Source of the DNA: SMWD01 sp964629475
Lineage (GTDB): Bacteria; Pseudomonadota; Gammaproteobacteria; Steroidobacterales; GCA-2729495
Direction of reading: 5' to 3'
Length of the DNA stretch: 64,000 bases
NCBI GenBank assembly: GCA_964629475.1
Contig: CAZVQW010000003.1
Location: 1 to 64,000, forward strand
How positions within the stretch are numbered: position 1 is the stretch's first letter; every line of letters begins with the position of its first letter. This document shows positions 26,044-34,944 of this stretch, one piece after another. The notes below the pieces were generated by a model. It did not search any database and had not been told where the DNA came from. It worked only from the letters and a program-made list of their open reading frames with translations. Made by a program: the position numbers and the translations under genes.

Positions 26044-27102
26044 CTGTCGGTTGCAGACATACTCGAGAATCTCGCCACCGCGGTAGTCGTACTCGCCGCG
26101 GATCAATCGATTCTTCTCGTTAATGCCGCCGCCGAGGCCATGTTCGGCTTCAGTAGAAATCAGGTCGTCGGACGCTTGCTGAGCGATCTGATACCTGAGC
26201 TCCAGCCACTCGAATCGCTGCTGGACCGGGTGCTGAAAACGGGTCAGTCGTTCAGGCGTAATTTGACGTTCACGATTCCGCAGCGAGACTTCGATACGGT
26301 TCAGGCCGCGTGTTGCGTGTCACCTCTGACCGAGAACGCACCGAAAGAAATGCTCGTCGAATTCTTCGATGCAACTCTATGGCGGCAACATGACAAGGAA
26401 AAGGCGTTAATTGCGCAACGCGCCGCGAGTCGGCGTATCATCCGTCAGCTTGCACACGAAATTCATAACCCTCTCGGAGGCTTGCGTGGTGCGGCACAAT
26501 TACTGGAACGTCACCTCGATGACCCGACCCTGGAAGAATACACGCGCGTCATTATCGGTGAGGCCGACAGACTCGTAGCGTTGACGGAGAGCCTTCTCGG
26601 GCCAACGCGGCTCCCGGATTTCAAGCCCGTCAATATTCACGAACCGCTCGAACATGTTTTGTTGCTGATCGAAAACGAAGTGCCGAAAAGCGTTCAGGTC
26701 AGCCGCGATTATGATCCCAGCCTGCCGAGCATCGCGCTGGATCGTGACCAGATGATCCAGGTATTTCTGAATATTGCGCGCAATGCGGTCCAGTCAGTCG
26801 GCGAATCAGGATGCATCATCATTCGAACGCGCGCATTAACAAACGATGTCATTGGCTCGCAACGCCACCGATTGACGATCGGCGTAGAATTCGAAGACGA
26901 TGGGCCCGGGATTTCGGCCGACATCGAAGGCTCGATTTTTTTCCCGCTGGTGACCGATCGCGAAGGCGGGACGGGTCTTGGTTTGCCGCTGGCCCAAAAT
27001 CTTGTCAGCCGCCACGGCGGTGTGATCGAATTTGAATCGGAACCGGAACGAACACGGTTTATAGTACGTTTGCCACTGGAGCCTTCGGGACAGTCTGATT
27101 GA
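26044..27102 (+). CDS. ntrB: Nitrogen regulation sensor histidine kinase NtrB (start codon uncertain)
   Basis: NtrB phosphorylates and dephosphorylates NtrC under PII control. The sequence has a PAS domain (ILENLATAVVVLAADQS then NAAAEAMFGFSR), the phosphoacceptor box RQLAHEIHNPLGGLRGAA, the N box NIARNAVQS, and G boxes DDGPGI and GTGLGLPLA. The first ATG in frame (26140) lies inside the PAS domain, so the real start must be upstream; the only in-frame options there are non-standard, and CTG at 26044 is used here as a guess. An ATG at 26030 with AAAGG upstream is out of frame and stops after 18 codons, so a one-base change or sequencing error is also possible. The stop overlaps the ntrC start by 4 bp. 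Confidence 0.88.
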   Translation: MSVADILENLATAVVVLAADQSILLVNAAAEAMFGFSRNQVVGRLLSDLIPELQPLESLLDRVLKTGQSFRRNLTFTIPQRDFDTVQAACCVSPLTENAPKEMLVEFFDATLWRQHDKEKALIAQRAASRRIIRQLAHEIHNPLGGLRGAAQLLERHLDDPTLEEYTRVIIGEADRLVALTESLLGPTRLPDFKPVNIHEPLEHVLLLIENEVPKSVQVSRDYDPSLPSIALDRDQMIQVFLNIARNAVQSVGESGCIIIRTRALTNDVIGSQRHRLTIGVEFEDDGPGISADIEGSIFFPLVTDREGGTGLGLPLAQNLVSRHGGVIEFESEPERTRFIVRLPLEPSGQSD

Positions 27103-28502
27103 ATAACAACACTCTACCTTTGGTCTGGATTGTCGACGACGATTCGTCTATACGCTGGGTGCTTGAAAAAGCGCTACAGGGTGATGGCATTCAGACACGT
27201 AGTTTCGACCGTGCCGGAGCACTGCTCGATGCATTCGGAGAACAGCCGCCCGATGTCCTGATAACAGATATCCGGATGCCGGGCATGGACGGCATCGAAA
27301 TGATGCAACATCTGGATCTGGAAACCAGCGGATTGCCGGTTATCGTGATGACTGCCCATGCAGATCTCGACAGCGCCGTTGCAGCTTTTAAGAGTGGCGC
27401 CTTTGAATACTTGCCCAAACCGTTCGATATAGACCTGGCCGTATCGCTGGTCAGGCGAGCATGCAAGGCAAACGAACAAGACAGCGAACGTGAGCGGACG
27501 ACGATTTCGTCTATATCATCGATGATCGGTCAGGCTCCGGCGATGCAGGAGGTTTTTCGAACGATTGGCCGCCTGTCACGATCAAGTATGAATGTATTGA
27601 TCACCGGTGAATCGGGGACCGGCAAGGAACTGGTTGTTCATGCGCTGCATGAACACAGCCCGCTTGCGAGTCGACCGTTCATCGCGCTCAATACGACCGC
27701 GATAGCTTCCAACCTGCTCGAGTCCGAGCTGTTTGGCCATGAGCGCGGTGCTTTCACCGGTGCCGACAGCCGACATATCGGCCGCTTTGAACAGGCCGAC
27801 GGCGGCACGCTGTTTCTCGATGAGATTGGCGACATGTCGGCCGATTTACAGACTCGATTGTTACGTGTTCTGGCCGAAGGTGAATTCTACCGGGTCGGCG
27901 GGCAAGCACCTATTCATGTCGATGTGCGCGTCGTTGCCGCGACGAATCAGGATCTTGAGCTGGCGGTTGCGGAAGGACATTTCCGCGAGGACCTGTTCCA
28001 CCGGCTTAACGTCATTCATATTCGTACTCCGCCGCTGCGCGAGCGCGCCGAGGATATACCACTGTTGCTGCAACACTATATAGATGCGGCGGCACGTGAA
28101 CTCGAGGTCGAGCCTAAGCGGCTCACGGCTGCGGCCGAGTCGTTGCTGTGTTCATTCGACTGGCCCGGCAACGTGCGGCAGCTGGTCAATGCCTGTCGCC
28201 GTCTGACTGTGACGGCTCCGGGTTCGGAGATTCGTGCCGACGATATCCCCGCTGAAATCGGTGGCGGCCGTGAAACGAGCAGCGATACGGACTGGATACG
28301 CAGCCTCGGGAGCTGGGCTGAACAACAGATCGCGAGCGGCAATCAACAACCGTTGCTGGAGATCGCCCTGCCCGAGTTCGAACGCACGTTGATTCGCGTT
28401 GCTTTGGCCAGCGTGAACGGCCGGCGTCAGGAGGCGGCTAAGCTGCTTGGCTGGGGACGCAATACACTGACCCGCAAAATCCGCGATCTCGGCATCGATT
28501 AA
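27099..28502 (+). CDS. ntrC: Nitrogen regulation response regulator NtrC
   Basis: NtrC is a sigma-54 activator that drives glnA and other nitrogen genes when phosphorylated by NtrB. The 467-residue product starts at TTG 27099, overlapping the ntrB stop (TTGA). It has a receiver domain with WIVDDDSSIRW and the phosphorylation site in LITDIRMPGMDG. The AAA+ domain has GESGTGKE (Walker A), the sigma-54 contact motif GAFTGAD and GGTLFLDEIGDM. A Fis-type helix-turn-helix closes the protein (RRQEAAKLLGWGRNTLTRKI). Confidence 0.97.
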   Translation: MNNNTLPLVWIVDDDSSIRWVLEKALQGDGIQTRSFDRAGALLDAFGEQPPDVLITDIRMPGMDGIEMMQHLDLETSGLPVIVMTAHADLDSAVAAFKSGAFEYLPKPFDIDLAVSLVRRACKANEQDSERERTTISSISSMIGQAPAMQEVFRTIGRLSRSSMNVLITGESGTGKELVVHALHEHSPLASRPFIALNTTAIASNLLESELFGHERGAFTGADSRHIGRFEQADGGTLFLDEIGDMSADLQTRLLRVLAEGEFYRVGGQAPIHVDVRVVAATNQDLELAVAEGHFREDLFHRLNVIHIRTPPLRERAEDIPLLLQHYIDAAARELEVEPKRLTAAAESLLCSFDWPGNVRQLVNACRRLTVTAPGSEIRADDIPAEIGGGRETSSDTDWIRSLGSWAEQQIASGNQQPLLEIALPEFERTLIRVALASVNGRRQEAAKLLGWGRNTLTRKIRDLGID

Positions 28503-28565
28503 AGGATGAATAATATGACTCGCCGGATTCAATATTCAGGTCATCAAACAGGGCCACAATATTTA

Positions 28566-29504
28566 TTAGTCAAGTTCCAGTGAGCCGACCAGCTCGCTGA
28601 CATTTGCCAAATTATATCGTTCAAGGTAATCGACGATTCCTTCGTTGATCTTTATACAAACCAGGGGATCATAGAATAATGCTGTGCCGATGCCGACGGC
28701 GCTGGCGCCGGCGATCAGGAACTCCAAGGCATCTTCCACGGTCGTGATGCCGCCCTGGCCGATGATCGGTACGTCGTGGCGCTGCGCGACCTCATAAACC
28801 TGTTTGACCTTTAATAGTGCGATTGGCTTGATTGCCGGACCGGATAACCCGGCCTGCACATTGGCAATGCGCGGTTTACGCGTCCTTATGTCGATCGCCA
28901 TGCCGGTCATCGTGTTGATAACGGCCAGGCCGTCGCTGCCCGCCTCGATACACCGGCGGGCATTTTCCTGAATGTCGGTCTGGTTTGGCGACAGTTTGGC
29001 GATGATTGGTTTTGTCGTCGCGCGGCGGCAGGCTTCGATGACGCGGGCCGAAGACTCTGGGTGGTTGCCGAACGAGATGCCGCCTTCCTTGATATTCGGG
29101 CAGGATATATTGATTTCCATCGCATCGATCGGTGAATCATCGAAGCGGCGACAGACTTCCTCATAGTCCTCGACCGTCGAACCGCAGACATTGGCGATAA
29201 ACCGGGTTTCGCTGAAATCGAGTGCAGGCAAAATATTTCCGACGACGGCATCGACACCGGGGTTTTGCAGGCCGATCGCATTGAGCATGCCCATCGGTGT
29301 CTCATAAATCCGGTGTGCCGGGTTGCCGGGCCTTGGTTCGAGCGTTGTGCCCTTCAGGCAGACGGCGCCGGCATCGCGGTTACTGAATCCTTCGACACGC
29401 GTGTATTCTTCGCCGAATCCGACGCAGCCCGATAGCAGTACAATCGGAGTTGCGAACCGCATGCCACAGAAGTCGATGGCCAATTTGTCATGATGCCCGT
29501 TCAA
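28566..29504 (-). CDS. pyrD: Dihydroorotate dehydrogenase, class 1B-type catalytic subunit
   Basis: It oxidises dihydroorotate to orotate in pyrimidine synthesis. The 312-residue product lacks the N-terminal membrane helix of class 2 enzymes and has the class 1 catalytic Cys in INISCPNIKEGG, with GTALFYDP near the C-terminus. Class 1B enzymes are NAD-dependent and need PyrK, which is not seen here. Gammaproteobacteria more often carry the class 2 quinone enzyme. The only upstream start is TTG at 29504; an internal TTG seven codons later is an alternative. Its start abuts that of the divergent trmL. Confidence 0.88.
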   Translation of the reverse strand: MNGHHDKLAIDFCGMRFATPIVLLSGCVGFGEEYTRVEGFSNRDAGAVCLKGTTLEPRPGNPAHRIYETPMGMLNAIGLQNPGVDAVVGNILPALDFSETRFIANVCGSTVEDYEEVCRRFDDSPIDAMEINISCPNIKEGGISFGNHPESSARVIEACRRATTKPIIAKLSPNQTDIQENARRCIEAGSDGLAVINTMTGMAIDIRTRKPRIANVQAGLSGPAIKPIALLKVKQVYEVAQRHDVPIIGQGGITTVEDALEFLIAGASAVGIGTALFYDPLVCIKINEGIVDYLERYNLANVSELVGSLELD

Positions 29505-29968
29505 TGTTTCATCTGATCCTGTACGAACCCGAGATTCCGCCTAACACCGGCAACATCATACGCCTGTGTGCGAATACGGGGACCATGTTACATCTGATTC
29601 GCCCGCTTGGTTTTGCACTCGACAATAAAAAACTGCGGCGTGCCGGTCTTGACTACCGTGAATTTGCCGACATGCAGGTCCATGACAGCCTGGATCATTG
29701 TCTCGATGTGCTCGACCGACCGCGCACGCTGGCAATTTCGACCCATGGCACGATGTTATACAGTAATTGTCGTTTCGAACCCGGCGATACGTTGTTGCTC
29801 GGACCGGAGACACGCGGCCTGCCCGCCACCATATTGCAATCGATGGATCCTGTTCATGTGCTCAGGATTCCGATGCAGGCCCAGAGCCGCAGCCTGAATC
29901 TGTCGAATGCAGCGGCGGTTGTTCTGTACGAGGCCTGGCGACAGCAGGGTTTTCCGGCAGGCAGATGA
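29504..29968 (+). CDS. trmL: tRNA (cytidine/uridine-2'-O-)-methyltransferase TrmL
   Basis: A SPOUT methyltransferase that 2'-O-methylates the wobble base of tRNA-Leu isoacceptors. ATG at 29504 gives 154 residues beginning MFHLILYEPEIPPNTGN, the family's standard N-terminus. LLLGPETRGLP and the knot segment LRIPMQAQSRSLNLSNAAAV are present. The gene is divergent from pyrD with no intergenic space, and convergent with gpsA. Confidence 0.95.
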   Translation: MFHLILYEPEIPPNTGNIIRLCANTGTMLHLIRPLGFALDNKKLRRAGLDYREFADMQVHDSLDHCLDVLDRPRTLAISTHGTMLYSNCRFEPGDTLLLGPETRGLPATILQSMDPVHVLRIPMQAQSRSLNLSNAAAVVLYEAWRQQGFPAGR

Positions 29969-29987
29969 ACAGCTTATTGAATACCCT

Positions 29988-31037
29988 TCAGGGGCAGAAT
30001 TTTGATTCGGTTTCCGGCTTGAGCGCCCGGCTCATCAGCTTGTCGACGACATCATGCGCTGACGCATTTTCGTACAGAATCCGGTAGACCTGCTCACAAA
30101 TCGGCATCTCAATACCCTCGCGCGTCGCGACCGTATGGACAGCCCTGGCGGCATAAACGCCTTCGACGACCTGGCCGATTTCTTCGGCAACTTCTTCGGC
30201 GCTACGACCACTGGCAAGCGCAAGGCCCATGCGGCGATTGCGTGACTGATCATCGGTGCAGGTCAGAACGAGATCGCCCATGCCGGACAGGCCCATGAAC
30301 GTTTCGGCTTTTGCACCGAGCGCAACGCCGAGTCGGGTCATTTCGTTTAACCCTCGGCTGATCAGCGCAATGCGGGTGTTCGCGCCATAGCCGAAACCAT
30401 CCGACATGCCGGCTGCGATGGCGAGGACATTCTTGACCGCCCCGCCGACTTCGACACCGATGATATCGTTTGAGGTGTAGGCACGGCACTGGGCATTGGA
30501 AATGCGCTCGGCCAGTTGCCCGGCAAATGCCGGATCGGGAGACGCAACGGTAATGGCGGTCGGCAGTCCGGCACCGACTTCAGTGGCAAAGGTCGGGCCC
30601 GACAGGACTGCGAGCGGGTAGCCGTCTCCCAGCACTTCAATTGCGACCTGGTGCGGCAACTTACCTGATTTCTGCTCGAAACCTTTGGTTGCCCATGAAA
30701 TGCGCTTCGAATCGTCGAGGTAGGGTCTGACCTGTTCGAGTACAGGTCTGAATGCGTGGCTCGGTACGCAAATCAGGATATCGGTGTTGGTGCTGATGAC
30801 GCGCTGCAGATTTCCGTCGATCTTCAGTGCGTCGGGGAACGGACAGCCGGGCAGGTAGCGCTGGTTGCTGCGAACTTCGGCCATTTGCTCGGGATTATCC
30901 TCGGCCCGACCCCACAGCACAGTCGGTTGCCCGGCGCGCGAGAACTGGATGGCGAGCGCCGTACCCCATGATCCGGCGCCGATTACGGCCAGAGAAGTAG
31001 TTGGCGCCGAAGTCGTTGCTGCCGGGGTAGTCATCAC
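29988..31037 (-). CDS. gpsA: Glycerol-3-phosphate dehydrogenase [NAD(P)+]
   Basis: GpsA reduces dihydroxyacetone phosphate to sn-glycerol-3-phosphate for phospholipid synthesis. The 349-residue product has the nucleotide-binding motif LAVIGAGSWGTALA (about 16-29), the substrate/catalytic segment GGAVKNVLAIAAGMSDG and GLSGMGDLVLTC. GTG at 31037 is immediately followed by ATG at 31034; either may be the start. It follows secB with 1 bp between them, in the conserved yibN-grxC-secB-gpsA order. Confidence 0.96.
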   Translation of the reverse strand: MMTTPAATTSAPTTSLAVIGAGSWGTALAIQFSRAGQPTVLWGRAEDNPEQMAEVRSNQRYLPGCPFPDALKIDGNLQRVISTNTDILICVPSHAFRPVLEQVRPYLDDSKRISWATKGFEQKSGKLPHQVAIEVLGDGYPLAVLSGPTFATEVGAGLPTAITVASPDPAFAGQLAERISNAQCRAYTSNDIIGVEVGGAVKNVLAIAAGMSDGFGYGANTRIALISRGLNEMTRLGVALGAKAETFMGLSGMGDLVLTCTDDQSRNRRMGLALASGRSAEEVAEEIGQVVEGVYAARAVHTVATREGIEMPICEQVYRILYENASAHDVVDKLMSRALKPETESKFCP

Positions 31038-31038
31038 T

Positions 31039-31524
31039 TCAAGCCTGTGCGGCCTGCTGTTGCATGGCCTGGGTGAACAGTGCGTCGAAATTGATAGGTT
31101 GCAACAGCATTGCCGGAAACCCGCCTTTGCCGATAACTGACGATATGGCTTCGCGCAGGTATGGAAAAAGTGTGGACGGGCAGTACGTACCGATCAGCGC
31201 CTTGCGTTCTTCCTCGCCGTATCCCTGAATAAGGAATATGCCCGCCTGTTCTATTTCGACCATGAACAGCGTACGGTCATTCAGGGTAGCGTGAAGGCTG
31301 GCATGCAGGGTCACTTCGACGTTGTCAGCCGACAAACTGGTGTGACTGTTCTTCAGGTTCAGATTAATCTGGGGTTCGACCTGCTCGGCATCGCTGTCGA
31401 CAAACACGTCAGGCGTGTTCGGCGCTTCGAAGGACAGGTCCTTGATATAGATCTTCTGCAGGGCAAATTGCCCAGCTTTCGCCGCCGAGCCGTTACCGTT
31501 TGTTTCTTTCGCTAAACCATTCAT
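31039..31524 (-). CDS. secB: Protein-export chaperone SecB
   Basis: SecB keeps preproteins unfolded and hands them to SecA. The 161-residue product contains FALQKIYIKDLSFEAPNTP and the C-terminal CPSTLFPYLREAISSVIGKGGFPAMLL, both diagnostic. It lies between grxC and gpsA, as in E. coli. Confidence 0.97.
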   Translation of the reverse strand: MNGLAKETNGNGSAAKAGQFALQKIYIKDLSFEAPNTPDVFVDSDAEQVEPQINLNLKNSHTSLSADNVEVTLHASLHATLNDRTLFMVEIEQAGIFLIQGYGEEERKALIGTYCPSTLFPYLREAISSVIGKGGFPAMLLQPINFDALFTQAMQQQAAQA

Positions 31525-31548
31525 TACCGATAGCTCATAACCAATGGT

Positions 31549-31833
31549 TTATTGAGCGACACCGAGGAGCGTATCCAGTTCACCGCAGCGATCCAGTTCG
31601 GCTATGTCATCGTAGCCGCCGACAGCCTGGCCGTCGATGAATATTTGCGGCACCGTGCGTCGTCCGGAGCGGTTAATCATTTCGCGGCGCAGGGCGGCGT
31701 TCAGGGTTACATTAATCTCGGTGAAATTGATCCCCTTGCCCTGCAATAATTTTCGTGCCGCTGAGCAAAACCCGCACAACGCTGCCGTATACATGACGAG
31801 TTCAGGGGCCCCGGTTTTCAGTTCTTCACCCAT
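31549..31833 (-). CDS. grxC: Glutaredoxin 3
   Basis: A 94-residue thioltransferase of glutaredoxin fold. The active site is YTAALCGFCSAARKLL, with a CGFC dithiol pair instead of the usual CPYC. The cis-proline segment RRTVPQIFIDGQAVGGYDD follows. It is cytoplasmic and reduced by glutathione. It begins 4 bp after the rhodanese gene and precedes secB. Confidence 0.93.
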   Translation of the reverse strand: MGEELKTGAPELVMYTAALCGFCSAARKLLQGKGINFTEINVTLNAALRREMINRSGRRTVPQIFIDGQAVGGYDDIAELDRCGELDTLLGVAQ

Positions 31834-31837
31834 GATC

Positions 31838-32260
31838 TCAATCCGAAGTGACGATCGGCAGATTCTCGGTCTGCCATGCGCCCAATCCGCCCTTCAGGTT
31901 AAAGGCTTTTTCATTGCCCGCTTTTCGCAAAGCGGCGACGGACTGTCCGCTGCGCATCCCGGAATCGCAGACGAGGATGATCCATTTCGCATTCTTCAGT
32001 TTTTTGTCGACTTCTTCAGTCAGTTCGGCTGCCGGGATATTAATTGCATCGACGATGTGCCCGGCGGCAAATTTCTCCTGTTCGCGGATATCGACAACCC
32101 GCGCACCCTTGTTGATGAGCCCCACGGCCTGCACCGCCGATAGCGACGCGAGTCCGCGCGCTTTCTGGCTTAATTCATAGAAAATGACGGCAATCGCCAT
32201 AGCAATTGTCCCGGACGCCAGCAATGGATGATTGCCGGCAAATTCAAAAATTGTGCCCAT
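31838..32260 (-). CDS. yibN: Rhodanese-like membrane-anchored protein (YibN family)
   Basis: A 140-residue protein with one N-terminal membrane segment (about 10-28) and a single rhodanese domain. The catalytic loop is CDSGMRSG (Cys near residue 98), preceded by RVVDIREQEKFAAGHI. The family is the first member of the yibN-grxC-secB-gpsA cluster in many gammaproteobacteria. Its sulfur substrate is not known. Confidence 0.9.
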   Translation of the reverse strand: MGTIFEFAGNHPLLASGTIAMAIAVIFYELSQKARGLASLSAVQAVGLINKGARVVDIREQEKFAAGHIVDAINIPAAELTEEVDKKLKNAKWIILVCDSGMRSGQSVAALRKAGNEKAFNLKGGLGAWQTENLPIVTSD

Positions 32261-32383
32261 CTTGTGTCGAGTATATCCGCTTGTTGGCTTCTAAACCGGC
32301 CGAGCCGGCGGCGCATTATAACCACAGCTAGCTAGTCTGCGATGGTCGCCTCATGCCGGCCGATGCCCTACACTCGCAGCCCC

Positions 32384-33556
32384 ATGAAATTTTCGTTCGT
32401 CGGGGTGCCCGGGAGCCACAGACTCCTGCCCCTGTTTTTCCTCGTTTTCGCAGCCGCGCTGGCCGCCGATGATGCCCCGTCCGGCGATGCGGCGCTGGCC
32501 GAGCGCGATCTGGCCGAACTTCGTGACCGATTGCAGCAGGTTGAGCGGGATCTCAATGAACAGTCACAGCAGCGCGATCGTACCCAGCGGGATTTGCGCG
32601 AAGCCGAGCGGTCGGAAGCCGGGGTTCGGCGCAAGCTTGAAAAAATTGATACGGAGCTTGCTGCGACACGGAACCGGCTCGGTGAGTTGCAGCAGCGCGC
32701 CGACGAGACGCGAGCGGAATTATCGCTGCATGTTGCGAGTCTTGAACAAGAACTGCGCCGTGCATATATCCTGGGTCGTGACGATTGGTTGCGGGCCGTG
32801 CTCAGCCAGCAGGATCCGGTCGCGATCGGCCGCCAACTGGTTTATTCGAGCTATCTGGCCCGTGAACGCAATGTGTTGGCCGAGGTCGTGCGCGCCGACC
32901 TCAAGGTGCTCGATGCGACGCGGGCCTTGCTCGACGAGGAAAACAAGCGGCTGGCTGCAATTCAGGCACAAGAACGCGAGCGGTTGACCGAGCTCAAAGC
33001 GTTGCGGCAGGATCGCTCGGTCGCGCTCGTCAGGATTGATCAGGGTATCGCGACACGGAGTGCGAAGCTCGAGCAGATGCGTGCTGAGATGGCTGAGTTG
33101 CAAACGCTTGTTGATGAGCTGACACGGGCCCTGGTATCGCTGCCGATCAGCGATTCAGAGCCGTTTGCCGATACCCGCGGCCGGCTGGAGTGGCCGACGG
33201 ACGGGAGAGTCACGCAACGTTTCGGTCAGCCGCGTGCCGACGGGCGGCTGCGCTGGGAAGGCGTACTGCTTGCCGCCGTCGCCGGTGAGGATGTGCGTGC
33301 CGTGCACCACGGCCGGGTTATCTATGCCGACTGGCTTCAGGGCATGGGCCTGCTCGTCATAATCGAGCATGGCAACGGCTACCTGAGCTTATATGGCCAC
33401 AATCAGGATATCGTTGCCGATATCGGTGAATGGGTGGCGCCAGGCGGCGTCATCGCCCACGTTGGCGACAGCGGCGGTCAAGCCACTCCGGGCTTGTATT
33501 TCGAGATTCGCAAGGACGGTAAACCGGTCGATCCAAACAGCTGGATTCGGAAATAA
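32384..33556 (+). CDS. envC: EnvC-like murein hydrolase activator with degenerate LytM domain
   Basis: EnvC activates amidases at the division site. The ATG at 32384 (MKFSFVGVP) places a signal peptide at the start; an upstream in-frame ATG at 32342 would add 14 residues. After the signal, a long charged region (about 30-235) with RDLAELRDRLQQVERDLNEQ is a coiled coil. The C-terminal LytM fold keeps SLYGHN but has lost other zinc ligands (EGVLLAA where HxGxD is expected, YFEIR for HFE), fitting a non-catalytic activator. It precedes ctpA, as is usual. Confidence 0.88.
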   Translation: MKFSFVGVPGSHRLLPLFFLVFAAALAADDAPSGDAALAERDLAELRDRLQQVERDLNEQSQQRDRTQRDLREAERSEAGVRRKLEKIDTELAATRNRLGELQQRADETRAELSLHVASLEQELRRAYILGRDDWLRAVLSQQDPVAIGRQLVYSSYLARERNVLAEVVRADLKVLDATRALLDEENKRLAAIQAQERERLTELKALRQDRSVALVRIDQGIATRSAKLEQMRAEMAELQTLVDELTRALVSLPISDSEPFADTRGRLEWPTDGRVTQRFGQPRADGRLRWEGVLLAAVAGEDVRAVHHGRVIYADWLQGMGLLVIIEHGNGYLSLYGHNQDIVADIGEWVAPGGVIAHVGDSGGQATPGLYFEIRKDGKPVDPNSWIRK

Positions 33557-33678
33557 CAGGTTGATTTCTTAAATAAAATCCAAGATTTTGAATTGCAAGG
33601 CAGGTCGCCTGACGGATGTATCCGATACCGCCTCTGTGCTATCGTCGGCAAGTGCTTGTGCACATGGATGGAAACTGA

Positions 33679-34923
33679 ATGTCTTTTCGAGCCAGAAGTG
33701 CGCTGATTCTGTTGCTGGGCGCCGTGCTCGGTGTCACGCTGTCGCTCGGCGGCGGCGTGCTCGCAGAACGCGATACGCAACAAAAAAGCCTGCCGTGGGA
33801 CGATGCGCGGTTATTGGCCGAGGTGCTCGAGCGGGTCAAAGAAGAATACGTCGAACCGACTGAAGACAGCGAACTGATCGAAAGCGCTGTGCGCGGCATG
33901 GTGACCGATCTCGACCCGCACTCACAATTCCTTAATTCGGAGGAATACGAAGAAATTCGCATCAGCACGACCGGCAACTATACGGGTGTTGGTCTCGAAG
34001 TGAACATGGCCGATGATAAGGTGATAGTCGTTGCGCCGATCGATGATACACCAGCCGCGCGAGCCGGCCTGAAATCGGGTGATCAGATTGTGAGCATCGA
34101 CGGTATCGGCGTCGACGAGCAAAACGTCAACGATACGATCGGACGCATGCGCGGAAAATCAGGGACGAGCATCAAAATTACCGTGGCGCGCGCCGGAGAA
34201 CCGGAGCCGATTGATTTCAACCTGGTTCGCAGTCACGTCAAGGTCAACAGCGTCCGGTTCGAGATGGTTTCACCGGGTGTCGGCTATTTTCGGATCACGC
34301 ATTTCAATGAAACAACCTACGATGACCTGCGCGATGCTATTGACGATATGGAAAGCCGTGTCGCCGGTGAATTGCAGGGCATCATACTCGATCTCAGGAA
34401 CAATCCCGGCGGTGTGCTCGAAGCGGCTATCGACATATCCGATATATTTCTCGACGATGGGCTCATTGTCTCGGCCAATGGTCGCGCTCGCGATGCGACT
34501 TTTCGGCATGAGGCACATGCCGGTGATCTGGTCGACGGTGTCATGGTTGTCGTGATGGTGAACGGCGGCTCGGCATCCGCATCGGAGATCGTGGCCGGTG
34601 CGTTGCAGGATCACAAGCGTGCGACGATTGTGGGCTCACAAACATTCGGCAAGGGTTCGGTGCAAACCGTCATGCCGTTATCGAATGGTCGGGCGATAAA
34701 GCTGACAACGTCGCGATATTTCACGCCGTCGGGTGAATCGATTCACGGGCGCGGGATAACTCCGGATATTGTGTTGCAGGATGCGGCACATGAGGATTTA
34801 TCAGCCGGCGTGGCCGAGCACAAGACAGATCCCGGCGCCGCGTTGCTGCAGAAAGACAAACAATTGCGCCAGGCGCTGCACGTCCTGATGGGCGGACGCA
34901 TTCTGCAGAGCAAAGTTGAGTAA
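33679..34923 (+). CDS. ctpA: S41 family C-terminal processing peptidase
   Basis: A periplasmic serine protease that trims C-termini and often cell-wall hydrolases. The 414-residue product has an N-terminal signal anchor, a PDZ domain (about 90-170, with GVGLEVNMADD and LKSGDQIVSIDG) and the S41 catalytic core: Ser in NGGSASASEIVAGALQD and the Lys in QTFGKGSVQ. The neighbours envC and yibQ support a cell-envelope role. Confidence 0.95.
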   Translation: MSFRARSALILLLGAVLGVTLSLGGGVLAERDTQQKSLPWDDARLLAEVLERVKEEYVEPTEDSELIESAVRGMVTDLDPHSQFLNSEEYEEIRISTTGNYTGVGLEVNMADDKVIVVAPIDDTPAARAGLKSGDQIVSIDGIGVDEQNVNDTIGRMRGKSGTSIKITVARAGEPEPIDFNLVRSHVKVNSVRFEMVSPGVGYFRITHFNETTYDDLRDAIDDMESRVAGELQGIILDLRNNPGGVLEAAIDISDIFLDDGLIVSANGRARDATFRHEAHAGDLVDGVMVVVMVNGGSASASEIVAGALQDHKRATIVGSQTFGKGSVQTVMPLSNGRAIKLTTSRYFTPSGESIHGRGITPDIVLQDAAHEDLSAGVAEHKTDPGAALLQKDKQLRQALHVLMGGRILQSKVE

Positions 34924-34944
34924 GTTCTGAGCCGAACGCAGATC

